Assembly: GCA_963556495.2 (NCBI GenBank)
Contig: OY747702.1
Span: 23,806,903 to 23,870,902 of the forward strand
DNA length: 64,000 bases
Direction: 5' to 3'
Origin: Valencia hispanica
Taxonomy: Eukaryota > Chordata > Actinopteri > Cyprinodontiformes > Valenciidae
Every line of letters starts with the position of its first letter. Position 1 is the stretch's first letter. The position numbers were made by a program, and so were the translations under genes. This document shows, piece after piece, positions 43,501 through 59,516 of this stretch. The notes under the pieces were generated by a model, which was given only the letters and a program-made list of their open reading frames with translations, ran no database searches and was not told where the DNA came from.

Positions 43501-45274
43501 ATCTTAGCCAATTATTCAAGAAGGCTTTTACAGATGAGAAAGTAAAATGATCTTGTGAAAACAGGATAATTTTTGAAATGAAGTGCCTTAGCTACTTATT
43601 TAACTGTGTTTTAGTTCACTTCAGCGTATACCTATCAACAACATTTTGTAGAATAAAACATTACAATGATTACTCCTAAAGTGTACAACTGCAGATATCT
43701 CAATCTGAATAATATAAAAAAAGATAGCCTTTTTCTTAGTATCACTCATTTTTAGGATTTTATAATAAACATTTTGATCAAGCTGAGCGTTTCCTCACCA
43801 AAAATACATCTAGGCCTATGTGTCTTAGTTCTTCATATTACTTTTAACAGTAAATCTGACTTAAGTACTTTAGCTGATCCAAACAAACAAAGCCAGTAAT
43901 ATTGAAAGAGACCAAATATTGCAACCGTTGTTGCGTTGAGTCGGATTCCATCTCCAAGTTTCATCTCGCCACCATTTCTGTCAGCTGACAAACTATTACG
44001 CTTCTATACAGTTTTAAGCGCCTTTTGGTTTAAATAAATCATCAAATCAGTTCAGTACGGAAGCTGTAAAATTATACAATTAGGTTGTTTTAGAAGATAT
44101 TAAGCACAGTCTTTTTGGCTAATTAAGAAAACCTTTTTTGTTGTTTTGTCAATCTGACTGTCCAGCAAGATTAGGTTTGTAGTGGAGTGGAAGTCTCTAG
44201 ACACTGTCCATTTTGCACAATCTGGTCTTTTACACCATTTAAACAAACTTTAAAAAGCTATATTAAAAAAATGGATTATGTTCAAAATAAAAATATAAAC
44301 TTCAGTTGTATTCTGTTAAACCTCTTGTATGCACCAGGGCTCGACTAGAGGTGATTTAGGAAGAGACAAACACAAAAACAAAGCCAGGAGATCCTACTGA
44401 TGACAAAAAGAAAAAGTCCATGTTTATGACCTTTACAAAGTTAAAGAAATTGTGCATTCATCATTTTAAGATTTTGCTTTGAATTAAGTTTAGATTAAGA
44501 CTGTAGACATTTTAAGATTTCACTAAAAGAGCTAAAGAGAAATTAGTTATATTTGATAATAATAACAAATGATACAATTATATTTTAACCATAGAAACTG
44601 CAGTGTATACGTTGACTTAAAGGGAACCATGGAAGCACAACTCAATGACATTTGGCTACAAATCCGTTTCTTGTCATTATCATAGGCTAGAGAGCTGTGT
44701 GTTAGATTATTGTATTAATTACAAAAATGTTCCCTATTCATGATGTTATGATCGTGTTTGTCTGTGTTTGTTTTTTTTTTTGATAAAGTGGGTCACCTGA
44801 AAACTTGACAACAGCTCATTCAAATTATAAACAAACCGCGCGGAGCAAGTGAGCTAAACAAGCACACCCTTTCACTAGGCTATGCTAAACCATGCTAACG
44901 CTTTGTCAGATTTGTCAAGAGCTGTATCTACTGTGTAAACTAATAGTGTTTACACCCACTTTACAATATTACTCAGCTATGTTACAGCGAACGTATGTTG
45001 GTGGGGCATTTTATCTTAACCCTACATCACTTCGTGGTTGCTTCCGTAGAGCAGATTAGCCAGTTAGCTCATTAGCCTGCTAGCGTCAAACGGACGTTAG
45101 CTCAACCCCAAACTTACCATAGTTGGCTGTCTGAGAAGGCTGCACGTCGTCTGCTTCTTCCAGCGACCCCAAACCTTCACCGTCGTTCTCGATCCCCGCT
45201 ATCTCACTTTCCTGTTGGGCCAGGAAAGCTGCCGCAGGATCCTCTTCGGCCAGGTGCGCCCCGTTGTCGGCCAT
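40553..45274 (-). CDS. cltb: Clathrin light chain B, six coding exons
   Basis: Exons in transcript order: 45274-45118, 42879-42845, 42696-42579, 42478-42367, 41702-41649 and 40724-40553, totalling 648 nt and 215 residues with consistent phases. Exon 1 carries AAAFLAQQESEIAGIEND, the invariant light-chain N-terminal block. Exon 3 has ESNGPTDSYAAIAQ and the start of the heavy-chain-binding helix (SLRKWREEQKTRLEAL), which continues through exon 4 (WREKAKKELEDW). The last exon has CDFNPKTSKQAKDVSRMRS. The protein coats vesicles by binding clathrin heavy chain. The helix and the neighbour higd2a point to CLTB, while RVARLCDFNPK near the end looks CLTA-like, so the paralogue call is moderate. ATG at 45274 is chosen over one four codons upstream because MADN matches family starts. 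Confidence 0.88.
40830..41120 (+). repeat. Tc1-like terminal fragment in a cltb intron
   Basis: GTGCCTTGCAGAAGTTTTCA, a GTAGTGCATAATTGTCAAGT stretch and a GCATTTGTATTCAGTCTCC stretch follow the order of a common fish Tc1 5' region. The same three landmarks recur in the larger remnant at 55866-56700. No transposase region is left. Confidence 0.5.
41649..41702 (-). other. cltb: cltb 54-nt cassette exon (neuronal-type insert)
   Basis: This exon encodes IADKAFYKQPNSDVIGF plus split codons at each side (phase 2 in, phase 2 out). Skipping it removes exactly 18 residues and joins Arg to ASEEAF in frame. Vertebrate light chain B is known to include an 18-residue insert at this site mainly in neurons. 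The donor is GTACGT and the acceptor ends CTAG. Confidence 0.8.
42921..45117. other. cltb: cltb intron 1, no gene seen
   Basis: The 2238-nt intron between exons 1 and 2 is AT-rich for most of its length. A GC-richer patch lies near 42950-43110, close to exon 2. No exon or bounded repeat was identified. Confidence 0.5.
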
Positions 45275-45660
45275 AGCACAACACAAAAAAGTGCAAGTTT
45301 AAGTGAGGCTAGTTGGTTAAGCTAGCTGACGTTAAATCAACAGCAATTTCTGTTGGATTAAAAATGTTTAACTCGTTGCACTGGCTTCCGTTGTTCCCAA
45401 AACGCAGCAGGAACTAATGGATACAGCAACTAAACTGTCTGTAACAAACAATAAAGGCTTCAATGTAAGGCCCTCACTGGTGATTCATGATTTCTCCACT
45501 TGTTCGTCCACTGTGATGATGAAAGGACACCAGCTCCTACGGCTGTTTTGTTCCTTGTCTCCATCTGCTGACTGAACTAGGAACTGCAAAATGAGAGCTC
45601 GATAACCAGTGCTTGAAACAGTTATCTTTAATCTATACTAACTAGCAGTTATAATTGTAA

Positions 45661-45902
<242 letters not shown>

Positions 45903-46034
45903 AAAACCTGATTACAAATAATAAAGATCCGTTCTCATTAGGTTTTTGCTCATCCACAGAGGGGTTACAAATGATCAAAAATAATACCAAAGCACAGTAA
46001 AGACATCAATAATTGGGGAAAATATAGAACAACA

Positions 46035-46205
46035 AAGGGCTTTACAGTGACACAGTTGGTAGCACTGTTTCCCTGCAGCAAGAATGTCCAAGCCTGGGGT
46101 ATTTCTGCATGTTCTCCCTCTGCATGTGTGGGTTCCCTCCGGGTACTCTGGCTTCCAAAAAACAGCTTAGGTTAATTGGTCTCTCTAAATTGTCTTTAGG
46201 TATGT

Positions 46206-46257
<52 letters not shown>

Positions 46258-46300
46258 TTGTCACCAGCCTCCCACAACCCTGCAAGATCAGCAGTACAGA
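46035..46300 (+). repeat. Dispersed fish repeat with tRNA-like head, containing (TG)n
   Basis: The order ACACAGTTGGTAGCACTGTT, CTGCAGCAAGAATGTCC, GCATGTTCTCCCTCTGCATG, GGGTACTCTGGCTTCC and GGTTAATTGGTCTCTCTAAA is a widespread fish repeat that resembles a tRNA-type A-box at its start. A (TG)n run at 46203-46256 sits at its usual variable spot. Whether it is a SINE or a non-autonomous element cannot be settled here. Confidence 0.5.
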
Positions 46301-46329
46301 TGATGAATGTAACAACATTCCCAAAAGGT

Positions 46330-46860
46330 ATAATTTGGCAAACAAATACCACTGAGCTTCACCTTAAAGATCACTACCCACACAGTAAAACATAGTAGTG
46401 GCAGCATCATGATAGTGTGTTACATTTTTCTTTAGAGAGAACTAGACTTTTTGTCAAGGTGGGTGAATTCATTAACTTTTCTAAATACCAGTCAGTCTTG
46501 ACCCAAAAAAGATCAGGTGTATCCTAGAAACTTGAAGGTAAAGAGAGATTTTATTTTTCAGCATCAGTGTGAGTCCGAGCATAAGTCCAAATGAAAAAAG
46601 CAAGTTTTGATATGGCCTAGCCATAGTCCACAACTAAGTTTGACAGGAAATCTGCAGGCTCACCTCAAGAATACTGTAGACATGAGATCTCCACTCGATC
46701 TCATAGATTTGGAGGATTTTTCCAAGGCAGAGTGGGTAAATATTGTCAAGTCAAGATATGGGGTTCTGTGAGACTCCTACTGAAGACTGAATGCTGAAAT
46801 TATATCAATAAAGTATTAGTTTAAGAGTTTGCACACTTATGCAATCAGGCTGAGTTTGTT
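46330..46860 (+). repeat. Decayed Tc1-like transposon, plus strand
   Basis: The stretch AAACATAGTAGTGGCAGCAT matches the nucleotide signature of the Tc1 VMVWG/GGSIM block, then AGGAAATCTGCAGGCTCACC, and a 3' end with GACTGAATGCTGAAATTAT and GTTTGCACACTTATGCAATC. No frame survives. Confidence 0.5.
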
Positions 46861-47240
46861 TTTACTTGTCACCTTAAATTACACTGAAAATCTGATCTAA
46901 AGCACTTGTTTTTTTATTTTATTTTGTAGTGGTCTTTATTTACACTAGTCTGACAGAAAGAGAAGGGGGGAAGACATGCAGCAAAGATCCCAGAACCAGG
47001 AATCAAATCTCAGACAGCTGGGTTGAGAACCAATAGCTGGAGATGAGAAAAATGAAGCCCCGTGAATCTAAAGAGGCTTTCTTGCATCACTAAATGGTGC
47101 ACACTCGAGGCCCCGCTTAAATGGTTCAAAACACTGCCATCTGCTGTATGATGAAATGTATTACAGGCTATGCCATATCCTGTAGCCGCTTACGTAGCTT
47201 TTGCAGGCTAAGTGAATTAAAAAAACACTTGTTTTTAAAT

Positions 47241-47349
<109 letters not shown>

Positions 47350-47689
47350 AAGTGTGAATGAAAACCACATCTCTGTAACAACCAAACATCTGTCAGACAA
47401 AACAAGCACATCAAAATGTTAGAAAGTTGTTGCTTTGGTAGTTTTTGCTTTGATGTGGAGCTATAGGCCCAGGCACACTATCACACCTTATTATGAGCGA
47501 TCAACTCAAAATATTCCCACTCTGGGGAAGACTTCCTTTTTCTTGCAGGCTCCATATGTGGAAAAAGGAGTTGGATTGTTGGTGTATAAACTTAGATTGT
47601 GTGACTGCAGAATAAAGTGCTCACACCAAACAGGAGTGCATCATTTACAGTAAACACACACAAACCAACACGCGGACTTTTAATCGACT

Positions 47690-47998
47690 ACCGAATATAA
47701 AAGAAAATAAAAGAAAATCGAGCCTAGAGCTCACCTCAGAGGGCTACAAGCAAGTTAGATTTATTTTAACTAACCGGCTGACTAGCTCAATAGCTCACTA
47801 CAAACGCCGACTACACCAGTGCGCCTCGAGATTCAAAGCGCTTCTAACGAACCGATGACGTCACCCACACAAACCGAGGCCTCGGTCACGTGATCTCCCC
47901 GTTCTTGATACGCGCTTCGAATCGAGGCTCCATGTGGCACGCCCACTTTTGCTCGTGACACGCCGCCTCGGAGCCTCGGTTCATTTGTCCCATCACTA
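47690..47998. repeat. CpG-rich block, probable mobile-element end
   Basis: An abrupt GC- and CpG-rich patch with repeated GAGGCCTCGG, CGAGGCTCC and GAGCCTCGG wording ends at CCCATCACTAC, which read from the right is GTAGTGATGGGACAAATGA, a start typical of dispersed fish DNA elements. It contains no usable frame. I could not find the matching opposite end. Confidence 0.35.
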
Positions 47999-48394
47999 CC
48001 AATAGCCTCTGTATATGTGGCAGGCAGCCACTCTGCCTCTGCAACAACACTCGCCACCTAAAGCACTTGTTTAATATGTGGCAATGTGTTACTGTTTCAA
48101 ACCTTGTTACATAGTCACTTTACCTAACTCTTTGCTACAAAGTTAAATTACAGTGCATTTCCTGTTGAAATACAGCTAAAGTTAAATGTAACTTCAATTG
48201 GAATAACTCAAGGATCTCAACATTTTACCTAATAAGTAAATTAGGTTAGTTCTAACGACTTTAAGTGCTCTTTAATACAATTTATAATGTACTAAGGTGT
48301 GAAAATACCAAACTGTACCCTCACAAGAAGTTAGTACAAGTAGTCAGTCTCTGAAACATTCAAATTAAAAAGTATACCTTATTATTCTCATAGG

Positions 48395-48610
48395 GAAATT
48401 AAATGTTGCAGCTCATATTATCCGAGGTTCTTCAAAGAGTTATTGTAGATGGTGATGGCTGTGGGCTGGAAGGATCTCCTGTAGCAGTCTGTATTACAGC
48501 TGTTCTGAAAAAACCTCAGACTGAAGACACTTTGTTGTTGTGAAGCAGTCTCATGAAGAAGATGCCCCGGGGTTGTTTATAATAATTGACATGACCACCT
48601 AGGCCTTTGT
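48395..48610. repeat. Probable dispersed LINE-derived repeat
   Basis: TGTAGATGGTGATGGCTGTG, GGATCTCCTGTAGCAGTCTG and a following stretch have the look of a repeat seen many times in fish genomes. Assignment is from memory of wording only. Confidence 0.3.
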
Positions 48611-48864
48611 GAAGCCCATTCCAGATTTTTATCTCCCCGCCCACTGAATCGTTTATATACCCCTCGCTGATCCCCTGTGTATCAAATTGTCCCAATCAAA
48701 CCAGCGTTCTCCCGGGTACCTGTAATTATTGTGTGTTTTTGAACAGATTTCAAAGCTCTAACTCACATGTTCCAACAACTGTGATATAGTTTTAAGATGC
48801 CTTCCATCCAATCAGAACGGATTTAGTGCATGTTTTAACAGTCATTTTCAAATCTTGCCCTGAG

Positions 48865-49545
48865 ATTTCAATTAGATTTCGGACTGGGATTGCCTTTCCA
48901 GCACATGAATATATTTGGTCTAAGCAATTAATTTGAGGCTCTGTTTATATGTTTAAAGTTCTGCTGAGATGTAACCCGGCAATTTAAAATTTTTTGTAGT
49001 CCTTTGCGAGTTGTTTTTCAGGATTGCCCTGTATTTAGCTCCACCATCTTCCCATCAACTGTCCTGTCCCTGCTGAAGAAAAGCATCCCCCACCACATGA
49101 TACCGCTACCATGGGGATGGCGCATTCTCTGTGCTGTGCAGCGTTGGATTCCCACAACACGTAGTTTCTCATGCAGGCTGACAAAATTGGTTTTGACTGA
49201 CCAAAACATTTGCTTCCATGTGTTTGTCCAAATGGGACCTCTTGTGGTGTTCTTCCCACCATTCAGTCATGAAGGGAAGATTAGTGGAGGGAGACTAATA
49301 GTTGTTGTGTGTAGATATTCCTCTACCTGAGCGGTTTGTCTCTGCAGCTTCTCCAGAGTTACTACTCGTTTCTTGGCAACTTTTCTGATTAACACCGATC
49401 CTGGTCTGGCCATTTCTTAGAAGATTCGCTGCTCTGCCATACTTTTTTCATTTTCAAATGATAGACTGATTTTTCACAGATATTTCCCAACAACCTTCTG
49501 AGAAAAGCTAGATACACATCTGCAATATATTGAGTAATTAGGGGA
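48865..49545 (-). repeat. Decayed Tc1-like transposon, minus strand
   Basis: The + strand reads as the complement of a Tc1 transposase gene: CCTGTCCCTGCTGAAGAAAA, CATCCCCCACCACATGATAC and TTTTGACTGACCAAAACATT are familiar blocks in the right order. Stops and gaps break every frame. Confidence 0.55.
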
Positions 49546-49800
49546 TCTGTAAAAGCAGCTGGTTGAACTGGATTTTATTTATGGATAGCATGTTAAAGGG
49601 GCTGGAAACAGCTGTATGTCGCACCTTTCTGATTTTTATTCTTAAAAAGTCCTGAAAACCAACATTAACTTCCCTTCCTTTTCATAATTATGTCATTGTT
49701 TATGTCATTACTTTGTTACAAAACATGTCTTGGCGTGTAACGATGGTGACCTGATGTGCCAGCCAGATGACATGCGCGCGGCCGTGACGATGAGTCTGAA

Positions 49801-49821
49801 CCCACGTGACGCATGACGTCA
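49801..49821 (+). promoter_or_regulatory. pdlim7: E-box and CRE upstream of the pdlim7 first exon
   Basis: CACGTG at 49803-49808 and a perfect TGACGTCA at 49814-49821 lie 165-185 bp before the first in-frame ATG, in a GC-richer stretch (49760-50060) next to an AT-rich intergenic region. This is consistent with a housekeeping-type promoter. The transcription start is inferred to lie close by. Confidence 0.45.
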
Positions 49822-49985
49822 CACGCTGGTCCTCGCTGGAAAGACTGTGAGAATGACTGTAAGCAGCAGCAGCAGCAGCAGGAGGAGGAGGACTCGCCGC
49901 GGCTTCTTGACCTCCGCCCTCAGGAAAACTACGAAGTTGACTTCAAACTGACTTTGTTCTGTGTCGCTCGCAGCTCTCACTCGTC

Positions 49986-54662
<4,677 letters not shown>

Positions 54663-55865
54663 GTAAGAAACCAACTTTTTCTCTTTGTCTGTGTTCATTG
54701 AGTTCTCAGGAATTTTCTTGATGATCGCCCTAGTCAGCCATTTATGATTCCCCTGAGCTCCTGCTTAAATTTGTGGCTAATTACTAAAAAACCTTTAAGT
54801 TGGAGAGCACATGGATAATCTTCCTCACTCTCACAATGGGTATTCTCTACAGATGGTGCTTAATTTTTACCTTTTGCATAAATTTTATTTACCGATCACA
54901 AGAACGTGCTGTCATTTGTCCCAAAATACTTTGCACGCTCCATGTTAGGTTGCCGCTTTTCTTCAGAATTGAGTTTCATATAAACTGTGCTCATGCTGAT
55001 GAGAGCAGCAACTGTTTTCCAGGCCTTATAAGTGCAATGCTGCTTTTCCTGACAAAGGTACATGCTCGATCTTGCAGTCACACATGAACGCACTCACATA
55101 AAATAATTCTACGGTTGCAGCCAACTATTTCGTACACGGATCCGGCTCTCCTTCTCGCACTGGAATTGTTGCATTGTTCCCTTTAAAAGTTAAGATAATA
55201 CATAAATATCACTGTTGACTGATGTTTATTACATTATCAGCTTTGTTAAGTATGTGCTGTTTCCTTTTACAAAGATAATTTAAAGGCAGATAAGTGGAAG
55301 CTCTGTCTCTTAAAGTCCAAATAGAACATGAATTAAAGACTCAATGGGCAAATATGTTTGGGCAAGATGTTATATGTTTATTTTGCTGAATAGAGCCTGC
55401 ATTCTGTTGCAACTGTATCTCATTGAGGTGGGAGCATGTAGGTGATGTAATCCAGCGATGATGGCTGCAGTTACAGCTCCTCGTGTCAGTACATGTCCTG
55501 TATTACCCATCTCATCTTAGCTAGAGACCAGATGTTCTTCTGTGAGTTTCAGACAACAGAGAGTTTCCTCTACAAGCACAAGCAGTTCTCCAAGCTTTGT
55601 TGGACAAACGGCTTCAAACAAAATATGCATTTTTATTCTTAGCGGATTATAAATGATTGCTTTGGGAAATTTTAGTCTAGACAGTCAAGGTTTACTTCGG
55701 GGGTGAGTATCAATGGGTTTCTCTGTTAAACACTTTCAAACACTCCTAACAAATATCTGCAGGCTAGTTGTTTACTGTCCCCGGTCATTGCATAAAGAGA
55801 AAACTGTATCCTTAAGCTTAGAGTTTTAATATTTTTCTTTTTGCTTCAGTGAGGTACTTGGTTAG
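54663..55865. other. pdlim7: pdlim7 intron, no exon seen
   Basis: Start of the large intron after the first PDZ exon. I searched for the next PDZ segment (LTPGGKAAQA-like) and did not see it here or anywhere up to 64000. Confidence 0.6.
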
Positions 55866-56720
55866 GAATTACAGTTCCCTGCAAAAAAATTATTTATTTA
55901 ATCTTTTCCAATGTCACATCATAAGCTGATGGGCCATCACAAAGTATCGTGTAATACTGATGGTTTTGAAAATTCTTTACAAATAAAAATCTGAACAGTG
56001 GGGTTAGCATTTGTATTTAGTCCCCTTTTAGCTTGATATCCCAAAATAAAATCCAGTACCTCAAATTGCATTCAGAAGTCTCATAATTAGTCAATATTCT
56101 GTAATTTAATATTTTAAATCCATATTTTCAGTGAAGATTAGGTTGGAAAAAGCATCACCAAGTGCATACGTTTAAAAGGAAGGTTAGGTAAAAAAAAAAC
56201 AATGTCAAAAGCTCTGAACATCTCATAAAATCCAGTCCATCATCTGAAAAGAAGATGTATTGAGTTTGGTATAACAGCAAACCTGCTAACACATTACTCT
56301 TCAACTGGGCAAGGGGAGCGTTAATCAGAGAAACAGTGCTCATTGTAGGACCCCCCTACAGCACAGGTTGGAGAAAATGTTTACTTCATTAATCTGGCCT
56401 TTTTAAAAAGTACCAAAAAGAGAGCCGTTGTTGAAAGAAAATCACTGGAATGTCCTGTTTGCAACTTGCCACAAGCCATGTAGAGGAGACTCAAGTAGAA
56501 CCTTCTGGCCAAAATTCTATTTATGGCAGAAAACTAACATTGAACTATCCCACTGTTCTCACGGTGGTCTGACATGGTGGGGGGCAGCATCATACTGTGC
56601 AGAGGCTTTTCCTTAGCTGGGACAGAAAAGCTGGTCAGAGGAGATGGAGACATGTAGGGTGCTATATACAAGACGGTACAGAAGGAAGCCTGGGTCAAAG
56701 GTCACCTTCCACTAAGTGCC
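55866..56720 (+). repeat. Decayed Tc1-like transposon in pdlim7 intron
   Basis: The left end (TTACAGTTCCCTGCAAAAAA) and the ATTTGTATTTAGTCCCC landmark mark the 5' region. GTCTGACATGGTGGGGGGCA and CAGCATCATACTGTGCAGAG correspond to the Tc1 GGSIMLWG block, followed by GCTGGGACAGAAAAGCTGGT. All frames are broken. Confidence 0.6.
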
Positions 56721-58843
56721 TTTAAAAAATGAAGAACGTGTGGAGGGAAATGACAAAAGGCTTTTAGTTTCTCAGTGAGGCAGTGAGATCGCAAGTAATA
56801 ACTCTTGAAAGATCAATGTGTATGTGTGTGGGTTTTTTGTGCAGATTAGAAGATCATTAGTTCTGTTTGAGACTGGATATGAAAGATGGAAGATCATAAA
56901 ACCGGGGATCACTCTTTATTTCATCATATAGACTTGAATTGATGTGTTGCAAATTGGAATTCTGTTTAACTTTTCATCGATCTGGAAAGTTTGTGTGTTT
57001 CTCTCTTGTTACCTCTCCAGAAGTGAGTGGGTTCAGGGGTTTCTTAGCTCTTGCGTTTCTGTCCTTCGCCTATGAGCCAGCCAAGCTTGTGCTTTCTCAG
57101 CATTCCAGACATTTTTCTCATATCCACCCTGCCGCTGCCAGCAGGCAATCCTGTTGTCTCCCTTTCTGCGTCTGTCTTCACCACTCACTTTTCCCATCCA
57201 TATGACGAACTCCCCCAGTCTCAAAGGAATAGTCTCCAAGTGAGATCAGAGGAATGAAGACCATCATTTTTAAGTGAATGCGAATGGGAAAGGAAAGATG
57301 AGATTTTGAGCTTAGCAGGATGTGTTCTCATCCATCAGCTGTAAAACGTCCACCAAGTTTGCCTGACTGAAGTGACAGCTTCTCCAATAGTCAGATAGCC
57401 AATTTAAACTACAAACTGAAAATGTGTTCTTCAGATGTGTATGTGAAATCCCTCTCCTGGACTTTATTGCACAGTGATTTGGTTTAATTATGCTGTAAAA
57501 TGTCACTAGAACTCTAGGACACCTTGTGACGCTTGGAGCGGTCCAGTCATTTTCTTGATAATGAGGCGGGGTTTGTTCATCTGGGGCATGTTTTTAACAA
57601 ATATGGAGAATTAAGCATTACTTTGGATTTACAGGAATTCACCAGCTATGTGGCTTTGCATTTTTCAGGAAGTTAATGGGCTTCCTTAACAGAGGCTAAG
57701 ACATCCCAACCAACTCATTGGTAGAGTGAACCTTTAATCAAGATTCTAACATTTTTGTTGTATGTAATTTTGTGCTGACGTCCATGTCTATTCTTATGCA
57801 GGTTTTCTAGTAAAACCTTTTTCCAATGACTGTTTTTATTTTATTTTTTTCAAAGTTCATCTCTGTTCGGATGATACATTTACAGTAAAAAAATGCAAAA
57901 CATAGTTGTAATGATTCTGTCAGCTCACAAGACGAGTCACTATGTGATATAGGGTTAGTGTCTGAGAAGAGATCTTAACAATATTTTTTTAAGAAAGCTA
58001 AAATTCTCTTTTTTTAAACTAATGAAATCCAAGTTTCACAAATGTAAAAACTGTTAAAGCTAAAATAACATAAACCATGCTTAGTGACTGCGACTTCTTT
58101 TGTCATTCACAAAAAAAACTTTGTAAGAGTTAAAAAAACAAAAGCTCAATAGAGCACGAATAGTGTTTTATTACGCCTCTGTTACGTGTAGAGTAATTCA
58201 GTTTAGGTTTGATCAAAATATTCTAGATTTGGAACTACAGGGAAGTAGCTTGAAGCTTCCTGAAAAAAAACACTCAAATATCCTTTTAACTGAGTCCTTT
58301 GTTTGAAGCAGTAAATTGGCGTAAAGTGGGGTAGCTTTGCCAACTGTGGGGTGTAAATGTTGTCCACAATTTTTTTTCTTTTAGCTTTGCCCTCATTTTT
58401 TAATCTTGCAAATTCTAGAAAGCTTTAAGAAGTCCTAAATGATGATCTTAAAGTATCTGATCCTTCACATAGGATGCTAAATTCAGCAGAATTAACCAGC
58501 TGAGGTGTACGGCAATATTTTTTCACTGTCCTTAGTTAAAGATCTTGTGTATCTTTTTGAAAGCCATGTAATTTTTCTTTTTACAAGGCTACCCAAACTA
58601 TTCAAAAGTGGTAGAGTACCTTCAATGCTAACTTACACTGCCAGTCACACTAACCTCACCTGGACAATTGCGCTGTAACATTTATTGGGTCTTTAGATCT
58701 TCCCAGTCATAACGGAGTATAAAATGATAATAAAGCAATACAATCTCTTCTTCTTTATTCTGCTTTCTTTTTGACAAAAATATTGATTCATAATGTACAA
58801 AGCTAAAAGTATATTAAACACTCAACACAACCTAATAAACTCC

Positions 58844-59516
58844 TTAAAGGTCTCCTTTAAGGGGTTTGCATCAATTATCAACTGTTGTGGACTCCAGTAC
58901 GAATAAATGCCTTGTGAGCCGTTTTATGTGGAATAACTACTCTGGTGCACCTGTCTCAGGAGGTTGGAGTTTGTCGGAGGAGTGGGTGGGACGACACATC
59001 AGGGTTACGATATGCAAACGTCTCTCCTCTCAATTGGCTAACAGCAATGCAAGTCTTTCGCTGCCTTCAAACTAATAAATAACTTATTTTACTGGTGGTG
59101 TTCCAAGACAAATTCCAAGTTTCTTCCTCAGCTCCTCTTGGGTAAAAAAAGTGCAACGCTGATTTGCTATGTCCACAAATAAACAAAGCCCAACCGTGTT
59201 CTGCCATGCTGTGGATTTGCTAACAGTTAGCTTTGTTGCTAATAGTGAACTTTAGCCACTACTAGCAGAGACGTGCTCTGCTCTCTCCAGGCTGCAAAAT
59301 CAGCCTTTCCGTGGGCGGTCGCAAGCCAAGGTAGGAAAGACCATGAATACTAATTTTCCCTGTGACGTAGAAGGGACTGGCTTTTCTGACTCACTCGCTT
59401 TGCCATCTGTTTTCTTTCTGTGGCTAATGCAGGCAATGGGGGTTGGAGAAAATGTGATCGATTGCTGTTAACAGAGAAAAAGTATTGCATTGTTTCTCAG
59501 TGAACGAGGCCTTTAA
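58844..59516. mobile_element. Possible TTAA-bounded MITE
   Basis: TTAA at 58844-58847 and 59513-59516, with inward ends TTAAAGGTCTCCTTTAAGG and TTAAAGGCCTCGTTCACTG that share 11 positions (one wobble). The interior includes CpG-containing stretches unlike the flanks. The short inverted repeat makes this tentative. Confidence 0.35.

Noticed and set aside
46203..46256. Regular dinucleotide spacing considered as a CRISPR-like or satellite array
   Set aside because: Plain (TG)n microsatellite with no spacer structure.
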